Assembly (NCBI GenBank): GCA_017590115.1 | Contig: JAGGNK010010225.1 | Coordinates: forward strand, 9,412,834 to 9,476,833 | DNA length: 64,000 nt | Origin: Montifringilla adamsi | Taxonomy: Eukaryota; Chordata; Aves; Passeriformes; Passeridae | Direction of reading: 5' to 3' | Shown here: piece by piece, positions 58,947 through 64,000 of the stretch | How the letters are laid out: each line of letters starts with the position of its first letter | How positions within the stretch are numbered: position 1 is the first letter of the stretch | The notes under the pieces: generated by a model | What the model saw: only the letters and a program-made list of their open reading frames with translations | Told to the model about the DNA's origin: nothing | Databases searched by the model: none | Position numbers and translations under genes: made by a program

Positions 58947-61900
58947 CTTATTTAAATGGACTGGGCCACTGAAGATGTGGCATAACATAGAATTACATGT
59001 CTTATTTTGTCTTTTATTCATCAAGGGAGATCTGCAGATCTTACGCTAGACAAGTGGAAAGAAACATTAACATCCTAAGTGTCTGAACCGTAGGAGTCAC
59101 CTAAGATCTTAGCACACATTTGTGCAAACTGCTCTGTGTTGAAGAGCACACAGCCCTTTAAACACTTTATCTAAAGGAGCAAAAAAGAAAAGAAACAAAC
59201 CCACATGGACTAAATTTTGCAGGCGGGGACAGCTAACTTTGACTTGTAGTGCAGGCCTTTGAAAGTAAATCACTTGTTGATCCCCTAAATAGCTGAATCC
59301 AGGATGAGTAGGAATGAAAGCTGATCTTGTATTGACCCCCATCTGGATGATGCTAGTATTCTGGGTTCTTTGTGTTTAATTTTTAAAGTCATAGTGATGA
59401 GTTGGCTTAGTATTGGGTTTATTTATGACAATATTTTCCTATGATCCGGAGCCATTCTAAGTCACTGGATCATTGCAGAATGTTGCCTTGTAGTGGATAA
59501 CATTTTTATGTTTTGAAAAGATTCTTAAGTTGTGCGAATAAAAAGGGGGAGAACGTTCTAGCAGAAGTAATCCCTCTGCACTTCAAACAAATACCTGAAA
59601 ATTATTCCATATTTGCAGTGTTTCGTGTAGTACTGCCCATTGTGAGACAATTCAGTAGATTGAGCTTTCGTGCTTAGCAGAACAGCTCCTGGTTAATCCA
59701 CAGGGAGCGCATAGAAATACCAAGATTTCCTAATTCTTCTTCCTTCAACCACATTTTAAAAAACCATGGTTTGTATCATGAAATAAAACAGTAAGGGAAA
59801 GAGTATTGCCTTTTACCATTAATAAGCATTTAGAATCCAGCTGTCAGCATACAAACTATTCAAATGTTCACCTTTTGGTTTGTCCAACAGTATTCAGATC
59901 TGTTGGCTCGCCACTTCAGTCTACTGAAAAATGGAGGACAGAGTGGTCTTGCAGTTCCAGAGCTGAAGAAACAGATTTAATTAACTACAGTTCTCTTCAT
60001 GCCAAGCACAATGTAGGACCTGAAGTGGGAAAAAAAATTATTTACTGCACTGTATTTGACTTTTAATTTTAACCCTTAAAATTTGGTTCTTATTTTATTT
60101 TCTGTAGTTTTGCTGGGAAAAAATCCCATTGTGTGGGATTTCCTAAACTTTATACAGCTTTAACTGGTACCTCTTTGTAAGAGAAAATTAAGAGATGGCT
60201 TGATGGGAACAGAGTAATGCATGGAAATGTTACCCTGATGCCATACCTTCAGTTTCTATTCCTGGTTCTGTAAGCAGTTATGTTTTAATTATTCTGTGTT
60301 GTGGAAGAATGTTAAATTATTTGTGGTGAAATGGGGGGAACAGTGTGAAACACTGTGGAACACTTTAAACTCTTTCTGTGTTTTAATCTACATAATGATT
60401 TGATAGTATGTTGTTTGTCCGCTGGTAAACTAATGGGGTTAAGGTTTACTTTTTAATGTGAAGCTTAGAAAATTGTCAGGAATACTAATCTGACATTTGC
60501 TTTATTTAATGAGTTGCTGCAAACTGTGTAAGTTCCTAGTTACTCAGTAACCATGTAGTTTAACCATACGCAGTAAGAAATGTGCATTTTGGCTGTAATT
60601 TTGTTTTCAATCCGTGTTTCCGTTGCTTTCTGAGAATGTATGTTGGGAATGTGTGGCTTGTGGCTCTTAGTGTGTTTGCCACAGGGAGTACAGGGAAAGT
60701 CACTGACTTTTAGCTTTGGCTGAGGAGCATACTGCTTGTGTTTAATTTGTGTTAGATTTCTTGGGTTTGCTTAAAATTGTGGGTTTCGTTATGAAACTAA
60801 CATGGAGGTAATCTGTAGAGACATATGACTATACATAGTTAGCTGTTCCAACTTGCTTGATTTCTGAGGTCCAGCATTTTTCTGATCAAATTACTTCCAG
60901 AATTGCTACAATTACTAGTCATCTGAAAGCAGTATTTGGTAGCAGCTAGATGCTTTTTGTCTTGAATAAGGCATTTTATGTCACATGTACAGGAAGAACA
61001 GCAATTTCCTTCCTCTTTTAAAAGTTGAAGGGCAGCTGGAGAAAGGAACATTCAGTAGGTTATCAGCATGTGAAATGCTGTTGTGGTAGAGCCCTATATA
61101 GTTAGAGCAAACTAGAAGTGTGTCTAACTTTCCTCTTTCTGCAGATGCTCATCTTAGGATTTATATTAGTGGGGAGTTAGGGGTGAGGCTGGGGCAGTGG
61201 TAGGCTTTTGTAGCGGAAGCACTAAATGAGAAACTGATGTGAATTTGGCAAGCAGGAGAGTTCCTGAGATAGTGCGTCCTCCTAACAGCCTCAGCCTAAG
61301 TCTTGGCTGCCTCGGAGGGCTCCCACCCTGTCCAAGATGGAAGTTCCTGCAGAGAGCCCTAATAGTATCTCTCCCTGCCTCAAAGAATCATTTTAAGGCA
61401 TGGGACTTAACTGCTATGAAACAATGCAACAAATTCCTCCCAGGACCAAAATGAACATACTTGATCACCTAAATGCATCATTCCAGTTGCAGAACAAGCT
61501 GGACTATAGAAAAGCATTTCTGTTAGTAGTGCAACAACTGGCACACCTATTAAAGAAGATGGTTAATCTGTTACTGGTCACTGGTACTTTTTTCCCACTG
61601 TATTAATATGCTTAGCAATTCTTAACGCTAAATGTGACTATGTGCCCTTAGTATGTTGTTTTCTTTAGTAGACAATTACACCAATCTTGAATGGAACAAT
61701 TTTTTGGTTACTGGGGTAAAGGAATCTTAGGAGATTGAAACAGTAGGCAGCAAAGCTTGTTAAGGAGTTTTTTATTTTACAAGCCCTCAAGAATTCAGAA
61801 TATGGCTTGCTTACTACTTTAAAAAGTCCAAATGTCCTTATAGACTCCATTTCAGAGCCAGCATCAAATCTGTGCTATACTTGTCTAAAAATCCAAACAT

Positions 61901-64000
61901 GCATTCTTGGCTGTTACTGTTTACTGAATCAGAACCCTACTGTTTCTACTTGCACTGTATCTAATTTATCGTAAGTGACCGCAAAAACTAGAATTATTTA
62001 TGTGTTGGCACCTAACAGCTCCACTATAGTTAAGGGTCTGTTGGCATTTCCATTATAAACCTTCCTTTGAGAGGTTTATAACTTGGTGGTTTTACTTTTG
62101 CTTCAGGCTCAAATGTGCCATTTTCATGTAAGCACAAATTCTTCTACAGAATCTCATTTAAATCAGTTTGGTCATTATTTATTTTAGAGTGTGTATGTTG
62201 GGGAGTGGAAGGGAACACAGTATTTAATTTTGGTTTCAGAAGCTTTTTGGTCAGACTATATAATGAAAGAAAAATGGTGCTTTTTATTTTAATTAGTAGG
62301 GACTTAAACCTTCCTTGGATTTGTTGGGAGTTACTAAGCACATGCTTTTTCAGGTTTCTGCCAATGCTCACGTGCAACACATCCACTCCCACTCGTCCAC
62401 CCACCCATCTCGCCTGCCCCTGCCCAATGACATGCTTTGAGGAAGCATCTCCAGGCTTCTGGCAGAGAAAGCTTTTTTGGGGAAGTGGATGAAGTAACAT
62501 ACAATGGGTGTCCTGTTGAGAGGCCTTAGGCCAACCAGTCCAACCGAGGAAGCAGATGGAGCTTAATTGGAAAAAGACGGGCTGAGTGCAGTTGTCAGTC
62601 AAATGTAACCCTATGTGGTTAAGAGTGGCATTTCCTATGGCTCTGCCATTTCTTGTGGGATCTCTGTAAATTACTACTTGGGTGCAGTAATTCTCAGTCT
62701 AAAAGTGGCATGAGTTGCCATTTTCCCTTGCTCCTGAATGCTGAACCACAGAGGATTTCAACACTTTTTTTAGTCAGAAATTCTTGCCATATTACTCTAT
62801 TATTATGCTAATTAAATTATTGCCACATGAGTAATAGGTATTTATAATGTTTCAGTAGTAATCATAGCAATGAAGTACCACTGTTCTTTTTGCACAGCAA
62901 CTTAAGAGTACAAAGAAGGGAAATGGTGTACAGAGAGGTAGAAGGTTTTATTAGACCGAATAATAGAGCTGAAAATAGAAAACAAGTTTCTGACTCAGTT
63001 CTTTCACCACATTACACAAGAAGCAGTAAAGTACAATAGTGTTTCTTGGTTTTTTCTTTTGCTATTGAATTACAAGAAAAAGCTAGTCAATGGAAAACAA
63101 AGTAGGGAGAGAATATGTGGTTTGGCAGCTTCTTGGGTACTCATCCTTTTGGGATCTTTTTATTTCAGGTAATGCATGCAGATTACTGATTGGACAGACA
63201 AGTAATGAAAATGCTTTGTTATATTTTGTCTTCTGTTGTATTAGCAAAAGGTAAAAGGGAAGCATGAGTATAATTATGGCAGCAGATACAAACAGCTTTT
63301 TGCACCATAAAACATTAGATCCCATTGAAGTATTTGAAAGTCTTCTCCATCTTGCTTCCCCCTGTCTAATTCCAGAGGTTAATGAATTCATAGGTCAGGC
63401 ATTCCAAATCTTAAATGTTTTAGGAACAACTAATTTTAAATTTTATTGGTCTGTTTTTAGTTTGTTGGTATTAAGATTTAAAGGCACAGAAGACTAAAAG
63501 TTTAGCATTTATTAAAACCTGCAATTTTCAGCTTTGGAACCTGGAAACAGAAGCTTAAATAAACAGCAAATGTCATAAGACATGTGATTAGTTGATTACT
63601 ATCAAAACATGTTTTAATAACATTTTCCCTGGTATCCCTTTATTGCTAAGAATCAAGAACTATAAGCTATATTCAGTCAAGGCAAAGAAAATCATTAAAA
63701 GTACCTTAATAGAACACATCTATAAAGTCCAATTCAGCACATAACACTTAGACATCTGCTTAAGTCTGTGCAGTTGAATGGGAATTTAGTGCAAGTTGAA
63801 GAGGTGTGTCCTTGGTGTCTGTTAAGTGTCTGTGGTGTAATCTCTCTGTCTTACACTACCGAGCTTTTGTCTTTCAAACTCCAAGGTTGCAAAGCACTGT
63901 GTAGAACTGACATCCTGAGCATGACTTAACTGGACTTTTCATGCAACTATAAGCTAATTCTTTCATTTACTTGGCAATATCCTTCATCACCAACTAAACA

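Larger units (their letters stand above)
51875..64000 (+). other. HIBADH: HIBADH intron 4 (partial, more than 12 kb)
   Basis: From the exon 4 donor to the window end I find no sequence encoding the next expected peptide (VGAARSGNLTFMVGG-like). The intron holds a (TTTG)n repeat at 54297-54324, a short TTTTA-type run near 55361-55385, a CR1 copy at about 57030-57400, a GC-richer patch at about 58020-58200 and a solo ERVL-like LTR at 58337-58946. The rest is AT-rich unique sequence. The open frames (up to 152 codons at 62144-62602 minus) have no recognisable content. Confidence 0.8.

Noticed and set aside
58332..58951. Target-site duplication of the ERVL LTR
   Set aside because: Flanks CTAAA and CTTAT share too few bases to call a duplication; it may have decayed.
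62115..62602. Overlapping 125- and 152-codon frames on opposite strands in HIBADH intron 4
   Set aside because: Checked for HIBADH exon 5 and other families without any match; likely random.

Overview
The window is nuclear DNA of a vertebrate, almost certainly a bird. It is AT-rich and intron-rich. Nearly all recognisable interspersed repeats are CR1 LINE fragments, plus two LTRs whose sequence I recognise as avian endogenous-retrovirus LTRs. I cannot name the species; the LTR types fit Neoaves better than chicken, but that is from memory. I see no bacterial-type genes, CRISPR arrays, tRNAs or rRNAs.

Two protein genes are present, both incomplete, arranged head to head. TAX1BP1 (Tax1-binding protein 1, a ubiquitin-binding selective-autophagy receptor) runs on the minus strand. 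Its non-coding first exon and CpG island lie near 20.4-21.2 kb, and coding exons lie at 17953-18129, 4683-4785 and 1095-1282. They encode residues 1-156: the whole SKICH domain and the LC3-interacting LVV motif. The coiled coils and zinc fingers lie beyond the left edge. HIBADH (mitochondrial 3-hydroxyisobutyrate dehydrogenase, valine catabolism) runs on the plus strand. Its CpG island is at about 35.97-36.75 kb, and coding exons lie at 36435-36498, 44768-44928, 49219-49328 and 51753-51874. They encode residues 1-152: the mitochondrial presequence and most of the NAD-binding Rossmann domain, ending in the substrate-binding DAPVSG motif. The rest lies beyond the right edge. All splice junctions have GT/AG ends and their phases join in frame.

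Layout: 1-21.2 kb TAX1BP1 5' half; 21.2-35.1 kb intergenic with two CR1 fragments and low-complexity tracts; 35.07-35.95 kb a solo LTR abutting a CR1 tail; 36.0-64.0 kb HIBADH 5' part. HIBADH intron 1 carries a decayed CR1 copy with remnants of its reverse transcriptase. Intron 4 carries a CR1 copy and a nearly full-length solo ERVL-like LTR.

The two genes are not functionally linked. Their divergent order is conserved with mammals, where this interval neighbours the HOXA cluster and has been reported to hold long-range HOXA enhancers. I found no convincing new biological system. The points most worth checking are an 11-codon upstream ORF in TAX1BP1 exon 1 whose stop codon abuts the splice donor, a five-residue insertion at the TAX1BP1 N-terminus, and the LTR lying next to the HIBADH promoter.
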